A stretch of DNA of 64,000 bases. It comes from Sternotherus odoratus (lineage: Eukaryota; Chordata; Testudines; Kinosternidae). Below, in pieces: positions 36,521-48,849 of the stretch (position 1 is its first letter; each line of letters starts with the position of its first letter). The notes below the pieces were generated by a model. The model was not told the origin of the DNA, did not search any database, and saw only the letters and a list, made by a program, of their open reading frames with translations. The position numbers were made by a program, and so were the translations under genes. The stretch spans positions 83,990,712 to 84,054,711 of the forward strand of contig JAVMKO010000009.1 in the NCBI GenBank assembly GCA_032164245.1. Direction: 5' to 3'.

Positions 36521-36695
36521 TATATCTAATTTTGTTTTCACTTTTTTCAAGCAAACCACAGTGGCAGGCTAAGCAGCAACTGTATTGAATGCAAACCAGG
36601 GGAAACAACTGGGCCATAGTTTTTTCTTCTGCACCTGTGGGGCAGAAAACATATAGGCTATTCAAGGATATCTTTAACTACACTGAATATCTGAA

Positions 36696-36781
36696 CAGTG
36701 ACAGAATCTTGTAGCACCTTATAGACTAACAGATGTTTTATCATGAGCTTTCATGGGCTAAGACCCACTTCATCAGATGAA
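36696..36781 (-). mobile_element. Minimal 86-bp PLE tail unit with 12-bp target duplication
   Basis: The unit is flanked by perfect TGAATATCTGAA copies (36684-36695 and 36782-36793). Read on the minus strand, it begins immediately before CATCTGATGAAG, so almost all of it is the hammerhead-like core plus the tail ending in GATTCTGTCACTG. It is 156 bases from the KLHL13 exon acceptor. Confidence 0.82.
36736..36777 (-). ncRNA. Hammerhead-ribozyme-like core with canonical CTGATGA
   Basis: On the minus strand: CTGATGA, hairpin GTGGG/CCCAT (one G-U pair) with loop TCTTAG, GAAA, then GCTCATGATA. Both invariant core strings are present. The short stem after GAAA has one mismatch (G opposite A). Confidence 0.55.
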
Positions 36782-36937
36782 TGAATATCTGAATGTGTCT
36801 CTGAAACTTTCTTATATGAATAACCAATTTTTCATTGATGTATTGTCTATTTATGAATGTATTTCATACTACTGCACTCAAAATCAAATTACCATGCTAA
36901 ATTCAAGCACACTTGTTTTTTGTTTGTTTTTTAACAG

Positions 36938-37051
36938 CCACAGTGGAATGTTACAATCCAAGAATGAATGAATGGAGCTATGTTGCAAAAATGAATGAGC
37001 CCCACTATGGTCATGCTGGAACTGTGTATGGGGGATTAATGTATATTTCAG
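36938..37051 (+). CDS. KLHL13: KLHL13 coding exon, middle kelch repeat
   Basis: This 114-bp exon gives visible residues 423-460 ([20 protein letters not shown] to GGLMYIS), one kelch blade with the typical Tyr-Asn-Pro...Trp spacing. It enters and leaves in phase 1, so skipping it would keep the frame and remove 38 residues. The acceptor is TTTTTTAACAG and the donor GTAAAT. A PLE tail insertion ends about 155 bp upstream of the acceptor. Confidence 0.95.
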
Positions 37052-40000
37052 GTAAATCGTTCTTATAAGTTCATGAACAAAATCCACCACACATGAGGAA
37101 TATTGGCTACATACTTTTTCTTACTCCAGCGGGTGAATGAAGATTAAAAGAATTGTTCTTCAAACAGTGATTCATAGCTTTATACAAAGTTAGTCAAATA
37201 ACATACACTTACTAAATCTCTAAAGAACCATTTAGATAAAAATACCACTGTTGGTAGATACTTATTTTAAACATCTCTAATTTGCAATGCTCACTAGTAC
37301 ATCTTAACCTTCAGTGCTGCATTTTTATGAACACAAACACTCCTATAGTTGTTGTATAGAATTCGTCATGTTGGCCTTGTATAAATAGTTACCTCACTAA
37401 GGATTGGAAAGGTTAGCTAATGCTACAAATACTGAGATAAAAGTATTTACTTAAGACAAAGTTGGAAGGATCTTAAGGTCAACCATAGTATGTGAGTGGT
37501 GTCTTTACTTCTTTCAGTGCTTCTGTGTTACTGTAACTTTGGTGCTGTGCCTCTGAAAGGTGATAATGTAATGCATGCTGTTTAAATCAGGATCTGTAGT
37601 TATCCTGAGAAAGCAAGTTCTCCGATCTCCCACCTAATTGTTTTCTTTTGAGGGGAATTCCATGCCAAATCAATAAATGGTCCCTCCTGACCTACTCTGA
37701 TTTCATATGCTTTTCATGGCTAGTGGCATATAGGAGGCTCCATGCCCACATTTTTGCCTCATGCTTGTTCTAAATAACACTTGGCTGAGAATTTCCACTC
37801 ACCTCAGAGAAGGACACTTCCTTTTTATAGAGAGAGTGCAGTTGAAATGAGTGCATTGCAGCCAATATATATTCTACAATCATTCTAACAATTCTATTTA
37901 CCCTCCTTTAAGAACTCAAATGCACATATTCTAGGACATCGGTTTATTAGATATAGATTGAACCTCGGCGAGAGGGTGGTTTTAGTAGACGGATTTCTCA
38001 TCAGAAGGGATCTGTATTTTTTTGTCGCATTTTGTGTAAAATCAGGGATTTGTCATTAGTGCAAAAGTTGTTAGGTTCCTGCCCTCATCTAATGTATTTT
38101 CTATCTACACATCTGTAAATTATAAGTGAGCTTACAGTCCCTGCTATTGCTTCTCACCTTGTTCTTTGTGTTCTCCACAGTTTTTCTGTCTGCCCATATA
38201 GACACTCTTATAGGTGCTATTACCTCAGTGATGAAAATAATGTCAATACCTAAACAGACAGTCTCTCAATCGAATGTTCTCTTGTTCTGGTTATTATCGT
38301 CTGACGACTGCCAAGCACTCATAGTGGTGGCTGCCATTAGGTGACTTAAGCAGCTCATTAGTCCTCTTTTTTTTGTTTCTTTGCTTGCTTCCTTTCCAAA
38401 GAGATCTTAGGGGCTTTTTAAAATAGTTCTTGTGGAAGTCTAGGAATCTTCATATCCTGTGATAATCAAAGCATTACAATTTAGGTCAAATCATTTAGGC
38501 TTATGTGTATCTTCTGAAGAATGTCTTGTTTTATAGCGATATCCTGCAGTTAAACCAGTAGTTGTATAATTGTCAGAAACAATGCCGTCTTGAACATATT
38601 TGTAATGTGGTTAGAGTATGATACTGGGAGTTGGGAGACTTGAGTTCTAGTGTCTGCTCTGCCATTTTCTTAGTGTGGCCTTAGGAAAGTGTGAGAACCA
38701 AAGGCCAATTAGGAGGACCTGATCGGGTTTTTAGGTTGACTAGCTAGTATGCAGGTTTCAAAGGTTCTCAGAGCATGTTGCTTGTTGAAAGAAGTGACTT
38801 TTTATTAATTTTATTAAAAGACTTAAAAATAAAATTTAAGAAAACAGATCACCAAAACTTAATCTAGTATTAATATTAAACTTAACTAACAGTAAAGCTC
38901 TGTAATGGTCAAATCAAGGGTAAATCAACACATTAGACTCAATATTGAATTGCAGTTAAATCCTCAAATTAATACCAACAATGATCAATCCTTATACAGA
39001 TTTTAAGAAGGTGTCTGTCCATATGGTTATAATCCCCATCTAAAGAATTTTGACATAGGGATCAAACCTATAACTGCTTAATACTAAAGCCAAGCTATTG
39101 TCTGGACAACTTCAAAGCCAATTATAGAGTTTACTCTTTGGATTTCGATGCGACCCCAGAGATGGTATAATACAGACCATAATGGAATTATTTATAAGCT
39201 GTCGTTTAACAACTCTTGTTCTCCTGAAATTGTCAGTCTCAAGTCTTTCAGTTCTATTAAACATAAGAGACACAACATTGTCTCACAGAGATGCTCATTA
39301 GACTATCTTCTTATACCTGGGGAAACTTTCTTTCCAGCTCCATCCCTGTCTGGCCTTCATGAGTGCAGCCTCACTTTCACTTCCATTCCCTAAACATAAA
39401 AAGGCGAAACAGGCTGCGATATCTCCCAGTTAATAGAAACAAGACCAACACAAAAAGTAAAAATCCTATTTAGAATAGCAAGAGCTTTACAAACTCTTCC
39501 GCTCTCAGTCGCCTAGAATCTGATAGAGTAAAAGCTGAAACTGCAGGCAAGGAGCAAGGCAGTGATGTTCTGCTGACACAGCACTTGTTGCTGGCAGGCC
39601 TCCTTCAGGCACAGGTGAAGGCTAGAGAAGGCTGTAATGGCTTCGTAGTTCATGTGACTTCCTCTCTCCAAGATTATCAATATTGGGGATTTTGGCAGGT
39701 CGATCATCTCTCAGGTGACTTAGTGACCCGAAAAGGTGAGGCTTCTTGGCCTTACCCTTAATTCTTAGTCTGTGACCTTCGCTTACTCAGCCTTGGACTG
39801 CCTATACTGGAGCTATGTAGCTTGGTCCAATTAGGAGCAAATCTGGTCATCCATAGCAAGCATCAATATGGAAAAGTCCTATTTAAATCAGCTATTTTAA
39901 AAATAGTGTTTTGCATATCAGAGAAACTGAGTCTGATCTCCGCCCACCCTCCAAGTACAGTATAAAGAAGATCTTGGTGCATGAAATCTTTTTAGGAAGC

Positions 40001-40838
40001 TGGCATGATCTTACGTGGGTGAAATGTCTTAAGGTGATATTAAATCACCAGTTTACAGTAAGTTCAAAGCCACTACTGCTGGTTCCTCTGCTGACGCCGG
40101 AGTACCTCTGATACGCTCTTGGCAGAGGTACTCTTCAGAAGTAGCTTACTCACACTTGGACAATTACCTGTCACCAGAGAGCAGATAAAAGGGATAGTAA
40201 TTTACACTTGTAAATAGTCTGTCAGATTGGGACCATGAACAGGGACAGTGTGCTCACTTTCCTCAGAACTGTTGCTAGTTCTTTCATTTCAAGTTCTTGA
40301 AATAAATGAAAGTGGGGGAAAGTTTGCCAAATCAGAAAGTGTAAAATGGGAAAGAAATGCAGCTATTTTCTCTTTTTAAAAAGATTCATATAAATAATGG
40401 AGGATTAGTCAGCCAAGTTGCCTCTCTCAAATCCACAACTAGAGGGGGGACTTCTACACGTCTGTCTCACCAGTTCAGAGGGAGGGCTGAGCTGCCTCTC
40501 AGGAACAGTACTCTCCCCTCTTCGGGACCTTGCTGAATCCCCTTCACATAGTCCAAGTTCTGTGTTGGCGCAGAGGTAGATACCAGGTGATCTGTAATGA
40601 GGAATGGACTGGATATAGATGGAGCCAAAGGAGATGCACGTTTTCCCCAGCACCATCTATGGCTACCTGGACCTTATTCAGAAAAGAAATTACAACCTGG
40701 GACTGTTACCTTGTTGATAAAGCCATTCCTCAGAATTCCCAGGTGTGACCACACCCCGGGAGTGTCCCTCCTATGCAGGTGCCATGGTGTGGAGATGCAT
40801 GTTCTTCACACAAATAGTTCGGGTCTCCCATATCTATA
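37052..40838. other. KLHL13 intron; possible old LTR in the middle
   Basis: Apart from the MIR fragment at 38600, the stretch 38700-39900 (TTTTTATTAATTTTATTAAA and later GC-richer sequence) looks like a decayed LTR, but I cannot define ends. The remainder is AT-rich. Confidence 0.3.
38600..38695 (+). mobile_element. MIR-like SINE fragment
   Basis: GGTTAGAGTATGATACTGGG, CTTGAGTTCTAGTGTCTGCT, CTGCCATTTTCTTAGTGTGG follow the MIR head and core order, with the 3' end lost. Confidence 0.55.
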
Positions 40839-40846
40839 TCCTTGGG

Positions 40847-41250
40847 CTGTAGTTCTCAACTAGGAGTGTGTGTATCCCTGGGGGTATGCAGAGGTCTTCT
40901 ATTGGGTACATCAAGTCATCTAGATATTTGCCTAGCAGGTTAAGTAAAAAGCACTAGAAAAGTCAGTACAACCTAAAATTTCATACAGACAAGGGGACTT
41001 GTTTATACTGCTCTCTATACTATACATTGAAATGTATGTACAATATTTATATTCCAATTGATTTATTTTATAATTATATGGTAAAAATGAAAAAAAGAAG
41101 CAATTTTTCAGTAACTGTTGTGACCTTTCTGTATTTTTAGATCTGATTTTTCTACACACATAGTTTTTAAGTGAGGTGAAACTTGGGGTTTTCAAGACAA
41201 ATCAGCCTCCAGGAAGCGGTGCAGTAGTGTGGAAAGGCTGAGAGCCATTG
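40847..41250. mobile_element. hAT-type MITE just upstream of the last KLHL13 exon
   Basis: Perfect 8-bp duplication TCCTTGGG at 40839-40846 and 41251-41258. Termini CTGTAGTTCTCAACTAGG and GGCTGAGAGCCATTG are inverted repeats. The interior (CATCTAGATATTTGCCTAGC, ACTTGTTTATACTGCTCTCT) is a familiar dispersed turtle repeat. Its right end is 96 bases from the acceptor-exon junction at 41347. Confidence 0.87.
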
Positions 41251-41346
41251 TCCTTGGGGATCTTCTAAAATTAGTTGAAATTTTTGCTATGATTTGTATT
41301 TACTCCGGGGTCAATATTACTTTGATTTTTCTTTTTCTTTCTATAG

Positions 41347-41834
41347 GTGGAATTACCCATGATACTTTCCAAAAAGAACTTATGTGCTTTGACCCCGACA
41401 CAGACAAATGGACTCAGAAGGCCCCAATGACAACAGTCAGAGGTCTGCACTGCATGTGTACTGTTGGGGACAAGCTTTATGTTATTGGCGGAAATCATTT
41501 TAGAGGAACAAGTGATTACGATGATGTTCTAAGCTGTGAATATTATTCACCCACCCTAGACCAGTGGACTCCAATTGCTGCTATGTTACGTGGGCAAAGT
41601 GATGTTGGGGTTGCTGTCTTCGAAAATAAAATCTACGTTGTTGGAGGGTACTCTTGGAATAATCGTTGTATGGTGGAAATAGTTCAGAAATATGACCCGG
41701 AAAAGGATGAGTGGCACAAGGTCTTTGACCTCCCAGAATCACTTGGTGGTATTCGAGCCTGCACTCTGACAGTTTTCCCACCAGAAGATAACACAGGGTC
41801 ACCTTCTAGAGAGTCACCTCTTTCGGCACCTTAA
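41347..41834 (+). CDS. KLHL13: KLHL13 last coding exon, final kelch repeats and stop
   Basis: It encodes visible residues 461-622, starting [18 protein letters not shown], with three kelch blades ([15 protein letters not shown] and [13 protein letters not shown] are the double-glycine motifs) and the tail [12 protein letters not shown], then TAA. I recall the mammalian protein running a few residues past this SPLSAP, so the turtle end may be slightly shorter. The acceptor TTTCTTTCTATAG directly precedes it. The open frame extends upstream of the exon into intron and hAT sequence, but that part is not coding. Confidence 0.96.
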
Positions 41835-42955
41835 AAAAATCCTTTGACTTACGGTGTTGTGGTAATACCTTTGCACTGCATCATGGAGTGTCTAATTTTT
41901 CTTCAGTAGTATCTGTTAGGCTTAGCCTACAGCAATTGGTACAGTTACTGAGGGAGGAAAAGAAAAGACTTTGACATTACTTGTGCTGTTTGTTTGGCCT
42001 AGAATGTTTATCGAGTGGTTAACAAAGATTATGGAAAAATGTACTCAACAGAGCCAAATCTTTAACAAGTGATAAACAAGATATTGTCTATAAAATATAT
42101 GAATTAGGTACGTTTTTAATGTTGTGTATTGGGTGTGAGGTACCTTACAACTTACATTAGGAAGCCCAATAAGTCTTATGGGAAGGGGTTGCAGTGAATG
42201 TGTAATTGCATTCACTAAACTTCATATTTGGAAGTCTTTCTTCCTTTCATCTTTGATTGCAGATTTTAAAGGGAGGCAGCCTGCACCCATGTTAACTGTG
42301 ACAAAAGGTTGCCAGCAGGCCTGAGCTACCTCCCTCTTTTCACAGAGTATTTTTGACATATCTACTTACCTGCCCAACTGGCTGGGTGCTTTAAGAGCAT
42401 ATGGAGTTTCTTAGGCAGACAGGAGAAATCAAATACTTTAAAAAATATTAATATTATGCAGCAGGTGGACCCTGTGTAGGCCCGAGGTTTTTTAATAACA
42501 TATATTGAGGGGTTTTACAGTGACTCAGTTAAGTGACATGTCAAACAAAAGACTTAAAATGTTTGGGCTTTTTAATTTTTTGGTCTCTTCCCCCTCCCTC
42601 ACACACCCAGTAATCAGGTTCTGCTTGTAAGGGAGCATAAGCTATTAATAAATTGGAATTCAGTACAGTTGTATGACCTGTTGTATGCCTGTATTGAGTT
42701 ATGTAGATAAGGGCTAGAAATGTTAATTCAAGCCACTAAATTTGACCAAATTGTTCCTACAGATCAAATTTAATCTAATTTTTCTCCTTTGCTGTTGAGA
42801 GAACTTACATATTACATGTCCTCTGTATAGTCTCAGTTAATAAGGTTATTTAGCACAAAGTGCAGCTTCAGCAGGAGAGCTGCTTTTTGCTCAGTGAACT
42901 CAGACTACCATGTTTTACCTTCTTTTGTTCAATAAAACTTTTAACTGCAATTATT
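41835..42955 (+). other. KLHL13: KLHL13 3' UTR, proximal form
   Basis: Sequence after the TAA holds no long open frame. AATAAA signals occur at 42647-42652 and, with a better T/GT-rich downstream context, at 42931-42936. A further signal at 44355-44360 could serve a longer UTR. The end is estimated about 20 bases after the second signal. No transcript evidence is available here. Confidence 0.55.
42931..42936 (+). terminator. Candidate polyadenylation signal of KLHL13
   Basis: A canonical AATAAA lies 1.1 kb after the stop codon. A TTTTCTTCTTCTGCTCACTG pyrimidine-rich stretch lies about 50 bases further on. An alternative AATAAA lies at 42647. Confidence 0.5.
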
Positions 42956-45900
42956 CAGCCTAAGATACCTCATTAATGTTACTTGGATTTTCTTCTTCTG
43001 CTCACTGTTGCCAGGGATACACATTGCGTATATCTGTGTGGGTAGATTAATTTGCTAGGTAACCAATGCACAAATGGTCTTGAATGGGTTCTTTGACCTA
43101 CTTTCAAGGAACTATTTTGGCCATACTTGTCTATTGTAATTTTAAGGACTGAAAATGTGGAAATAATGTCGAACAATTGTGCATTGAGTGAGCTAATATT
43201 TAAATGTTCAGTACAAATGTGCTGTGCAGTCATCTTTATCGGTTCCAACGTAGTAATTTGCTTCTGAATAGGGTTTTTTAAAGTTGTGGTTTTAAATCAA
43301 ATTAAATTAAAATGCAGGGCAAATAATCACAAATGTTAGTCAGTTTTGATTATCTAAACCCAAAATCCTCATTGTTTTTGGCTTTCCATCCTAAAAAGCA
43401 CAAGTATTTGTACTAATTGCTAACAATCACGGTGGCTTTTGCAGACATCTGGAGATGGGTATTTACATTATTTAACTTATTTTATTATGGTATCTGTTAC
43501 CAGTTACAATATAAATCTTAGTAGCATACTCTCAACATGTGCGTTCTTTTCCATGTTTTTCCACTATAACAATATTGGGTTTGAACCCCAAATCTTCTAA
43601 CTGCTGGTGTGTGTGTTTCTCTGTTGGAATCTAATTGGTGAAGTGTCCTTCACTCATTATTCAAATGTACTTTTATCAGAGGTTTCATATTTTAACTTTA
43701 TTTTACTTAAAAGCAAAGTGGTTCTTCCTAAAAACATTTTCCAACTTTGGGCTAGTTATGTTATTACCACGGGTGATCATGTATGGAAATGAGAGATTGA
43801 ATGCTCTTGGGAATTATTTGACCTATCGAAGATCAAATGAGTATAGATAAAATATTTTGTTTCACTCATAGGAAACAGAAGAGAAAATATTGCCCTCACA
43901 TACACTTTACCTATTTTTGGTTTAAATGCCAACTCTAGTGACCCACTGGGAGCATAAAACCCAGAGGCCTGTATCCTATTTACTTTATTTTTCAATTAGA
44001 AAAGATCCTCCTCTTAGAAAGAGAAACAGCAACTCATTTTGGATGATTCAAGTATGTTTGGTTTCTGAATCCTTAGGATCCACTTCTTGAAAGTGGATCC
44101 TAGCCCTTAGGGTCTGCTCTCTGAAGATGCTGATGTGGAAAGATCCTTTGGAGATCTTTGTGAAGGTTTGAAGAAGTCCAGCAGCTCCCCTGTTTGAGAG
44201 CAGCCAGGTAACTGGAACCATGGCCACTCTTTCAGCTTTAGGCATTCTTTTAAATGACAAACTGTTAGCTATAATCCTTAAATGAGACATGCTTGTGTTG
44301 AATTTCTGCACCAATGTTGGTTGTATATCGGACAGTGGGTTAGATTTGTCCTTAAATAAAATGCTTCTCCTTTCAAATTTTTTTCATGTTATTTTTATGG
44401 CTAAAGAATTCCACCACACAATGAAATAATTTCAGATCAGTTCACCAGGATTTAAGAGTAAATCTCAGACTCAATGGAGATGATAAATTGTTTTTTCTTT
44501 TGTGGTGTGCTGTTGAATAACTTGACATTGACTGCATCTCTTTTCATGATAGCCTGAGAAAACCTCAATTTGTGAAGCTAGAAGGAATTATGGAAAGCTA
44601 CTTCCAGAAGGATATTAATTCTCCACTCTTGGCAAGGTTGCTTTCCTGGAGAGATTATGGGCTATGATGGCATTAAATGCTCACAGCACAGATGATGCCC
44701 AACTCCTTTACATCAATTGTTAATGGTAACATTGTCTAGCTGTCACAGTACCAAAGCGAGAATGGTAATTGAATGTAAAGGTGATGCTTATCTTGAGCTG
44801 GATACAAAGGATGTTAAGGGGACAGCTGGAAGAACTGTGGTAATCTCCAATACTCAAAGGCCAGAGGTGTGTCTTCCAACCATTGAAGCAGTTTGTAATC
44901 TGAGTCATTCTGGACTCCTGTCTTGATTCCCAAACAGGTTCATGTTCAAAAATGAATACAAAATAAGCATTTGGTTTATAAGACTACATGTCATTTTTGG
45001 AAAACAGACTAATGAGTATTGCTTTTGTTATGACATAACCTGCTCCAGAACCCATCAATAAATTGAAGTGAAGACCAAAACCTTTGGTAGAAGTGACTGG
45101 AAAAGGAGAGGGTAGAGACCTTAATAAAGGTACAGCAAAATGCCTGTAGTTTACACTTGTATGAAACATCTCCAAGATGGACAATACCTGAACAGAGTGT
45201 TTGCTCCATCAAAAACTGGTCCCAGCTGCTGGTGGTGTTTGGTCATCCTACCATCTTGGTTAATCCATCATGTGTCAAAACATCAGAGGAAAACAAGCTT
45301 TTGCTCTTTAATCCAGACGTGTGCCGCCTTACCAGATATAGCACTGCAGTAACGTTTCATTTACTAAAGCATTGCTCCAATCCCACTGAACATGGCAATC
45401 CTTTTAAAAGCATTTAAAGCCAATCCCAGGTGTAACAAACTCGGTATCTGCTAAGGTCCTCTATTCTGCCATAGAGATTCCTTAGGCATTTAAACCATTA
45501 CTAACATTATCCCAGTAAGCATTAAAAAAAAGATCTCTTCCAACCCCTGTGGTGAAGCCACCTGTTCCTGAAAAGTCTGTACCAAGGACAGGGAGAGTTT
45601 AGCTTAACTTTATGGAAAAGCAAAGGGGCACCTTGGTAGCAGTAAAAAAATAATCAACATCTTCATTTGCAGGGTTGACCCTATAGAAAGGGTATGGGGA
45701 GTTTATTTCCCTTACTAATGTTTGTCTTGAGTGAAGAATATTTGTAAATTAAATCTGATCATTGCTGTAAATAAAAACATTTTAGCAAGTCTCTCAGTGC
45801 TGGTATAGAGTCTGTAGCTACAAGAACCAAAGCAGATGACTTCAAGGTCAGTATGCAACGCTATTAAATTCCTTGACAAGAATATATTCGGAAGTGTCTG

Positions 45901-47629
45901 ACAAGTACTTGCAAGCAGAAACAACACCTGCTTTTCCAGTTATATGTTCTGTGTAATTTTATTTGTTGAAGACGACCTTGTTTAACAAGTTATCAATCAA
46001 AGCCATGTGCTCCCTTTGTGATTAAAACTACCGAGAGCCACGTTGAAGAATATATATCAGATACTGCTGAAAGTGATTTGCTTTTTTCAAGTGAGTTTCT
46101 GCAAATGGCTGTTACAGACCCATTGTGGTTAGTGTAACTGACAGAGGCGGTGCTATGTGTCAATGCTTGCTTAGTTTATCATTTATTTTTGAGCATTATT
46201 TCCTTTTTGCTTTCTATACAGTATTTTTAAAGCCAGGGCGGTTTCTTTCTATTTTTTTCCTTGCCACAGTGAAGAGGTGGGGCAGTTTTTAATGTAGCCT
46301 TCATCAGTGTATAGATTTTTGTCAGCAGTTGTGCAGGTTGGGGCAATTTAATGATTTTTCTACAGCTGTTAAATGTATCTTGTTTAACTCAGAAGGTCTC
46401 TGTTTGGCTTACAGTAACATAGTGTTGAGAGAGCAAATGCCAACATCTTTGAATTCCTTCAAGAGCTGTGGCTTGTTGTTGCATGTTTTAGAATAACAGC
46501 ATTTACCAATGAAGCAGGAGAACTGAAATTCCATCTCCGTACACCTGCCTTTGGGACAATCTTCCTCTCCAGCAGTGAGAAGAACATTCTAATGCCAATG
46601 ACACTCATGTAACTTTCTATTCCCCAACTGAGACTCCGGCTGATAGCATCAGGAAGCTGAAGGTCAATGCAGTATGCATTTGTGCATTAAATTACACTGC
46701 CAACTAAGGCTGTTTACATTTTCATCTTTGTGTAACTCAGTTCTAAAGTAGTGGTGTGAACAAGGATCGAAGAGCTATTAACTTCCTACCACCAGTCCAA
46801 ATAAAACCAAGTTTATTTCATCTACCTGATCTCTCATAGAAATAATTTGACTCCTTCCCCAGACAGAGCAAGCCAAATTTGAGCCAGGAATCTTCTTTAT
46901 ATAAAGAATAGAAAAGGTGCTTTCCTTGATGGGAGATAGGAAAATGTCAAAATTCAGAATTTATCTATCAATTATTGTCATTCTTTACCATTCTTTACCT
47001 CCTAAGGCCTTAAACATTTCACTCAAGTAGTTTATATGAGTTATTCCAGACACTTCTCTCTCCCCCTCATTTAGCACTCGAAGGATGTTAGAGGGCAAGG
47101 AATGACTCTCCAAGCTCTGACTGTGGGCTCCAGGGTTCTTGGCATGTGGACACAGTCATCTTGCAAACTATAACTATCTCTATCCACGTACAGTAGCAAT
47201 TAAATGGAAATTCATCTGTGCAGACAGAACAGCAGAGCGCAACTCTGTAACAAACTCGGGCTTCTTGGAAAGATTTTTCACAAAACATGGATGGGTCTTT
47301 TTCCCTTAATGCTTTTCTTAATGTGCTTCCCACGTGATAAGAAATACAAATATATGTATTATTGGACAGTGTCTCTCCCCATGAACAAAGACTATGCTCA
47401 GAGTCCCAGGGTATAAGAACTGCATCTCCTGCCCTCAGTGCTTAGACTGGAGCTTTCCCTCACAGATATCAACAGTTTTGCCAGTGTAATGGGAACAGGC
47501 CTTCTCAGAGGAGTCAGTCTCCAGATGATCCTCCTGCCCCACATAGGAACATGAGTCCGGACAGAAATTTGAAGATCTGTGGTCCATCCTCCACCTAGAT
47601 AAGACTACTCAACAGACTGATGGTACCTG
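42956..47629. other. Downstream intergenic DNA, no gene seen
   Basis: Many short frames on both strands, none with recognisable domains. An alternative polyadenylation signal for KLHL13 lies at 44355. The part just before 47630 may belong to the DIRS-type element. Confidence 0.4.
44074..44102. repeat. Perfect 12-bp inverted repeat (hairpin)
   Basis: Arms TAGGATCCACTT and AAGTGGATCCTA with a 5-base loop. No T-run follows and no gene is nearby, so the function is unknown. Confidence 0.8.
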
Positions 47630-48645
47630 ATGGCTTGGGTCCCCCTGAACTGGTCAACCCTTCCTATTGGAGTCCATGGGATCCCAATGGTAGACATCCC
47701 GGTTTTGTCCATCATTCCCACCATACCTTTCCCATGCAGCACCTGCCCACTCCCTCAGCGCATGCGGGAGAGGAGATTGGCGATGGTACCAACAAGTGTT
47801 TCATCTTCCTTACTGGATGAAGCAACTGCCCCATCTTCTTCCCTACCTAATGACCACAGGCAATATCACGAGCTTCTACAGAGAGTGGCAAGTGATCTAT
47901 AGATTCCTCTAGAGGAGGTCCAGGACACCCAGCATTGTCTCCTTTATATTTTCAATCTCCTGCTCCAAGTAGGGCGGCCCTCTTATTACATGAGGCCATC
48001 ATGGAACCAGTCAAGGTGGTCTGGCACACTCTGACCTCCTGTGCCCTCAGCCCAAAAAAGGCTGAGAGATGCTATTTTGTACCTGACAAAGAAGCAGAGT
48101 TCCTTTATTTCAAACTCAGCACCCAACTGGTGGAGCAAGCAGGCACTGAAAGGTCTAGATTACAACATCCCAAGGCTACGCTGACCGAAGGGCTTAAAAT
48201 GACTTTATCTTCTGGCGAGGACAGTGTTTTCCTCGCACAAGTCTTCAGTTCTGTGCTTCTAACTACCAAGCTATGTTAGGAAAACATGATTTCTCGAAGT
48301 ATTCAAGGATTTTGTACTTTAAGGACAAATTCTCTTGAGGACAGAGGCCAATTCCAGGCCCTCATTGAGGAAGGCAAACTAGCAGGCAAAATATTCTTTC
48401 AAGCTACGGTGGGTACAGCTGATCTTGCAGCTAGACAGTTTGCCACAGATATAGTCGTGAGATGTAAGTCATGGCTGCATTCCTCAGGGCTCCCCAGGGA
48501 GATTCAAAATACCACAGAGGACTTGCCTTTTGACAAGTCTAATGTATTCAGTAAGAGGAGTATACCGGCATGCGCATTGCCAGACGAGACTATAACGGGG
48601 TCAGTCCACCATCGCAGCAAGGTACCTTTGTGGGAATGGCAATGA
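47630..48645 (+). pseudogene. DIRS-type retrotransposon gag, decayed (LAP2alpha-like)
   Basis: Three open pieces in two frames (47630-47902, then 47935-48279 and 48286-48645 in another frame) follow one protein order: NDHRQYHELLQRVASDL, KVVWHTLTSCALSPKKAERC YFVPDKEAEFLY, FQALIEEGKLAGKIFFQATV, and TEDLPFDKSNVFSKR. I recognise this as the gag family abundant in turtle DIRS-type elements, related to the C-terminal region of vertebrate LAP2alpha. One frameshift near 47900 and a stop at 48277 break it, so it is not a working gene. Confidence 0.7.
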
Positions 48646-48849
48646 CCTTCTCCAGGTGGTCTCTGGACTGGGAGTAGGCCATCGCCAGCCATTGCCACAG
48701 GGGTCACATCAGGAGCCTGGCGTGGTGCACCACATATGTACATGCTGCCATGTGACCTGGGAGGTGCAGGCAAACCCTGGCCATGGTCAGGGGAAACATG
48801 GAGACTTCTGTAGCGAGGGCATCTCCCCTTCACGTTCTTCGGTGCAGTT

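Noticed and set aside
41229..41346. Upstream extension of the last KLHL13 exon frame starting at a Met
   Set aside because: This part is hAT MITE end plus intron; the AG acceptor at 41346 and phase match to the previous exon fix the exon start at 41347.
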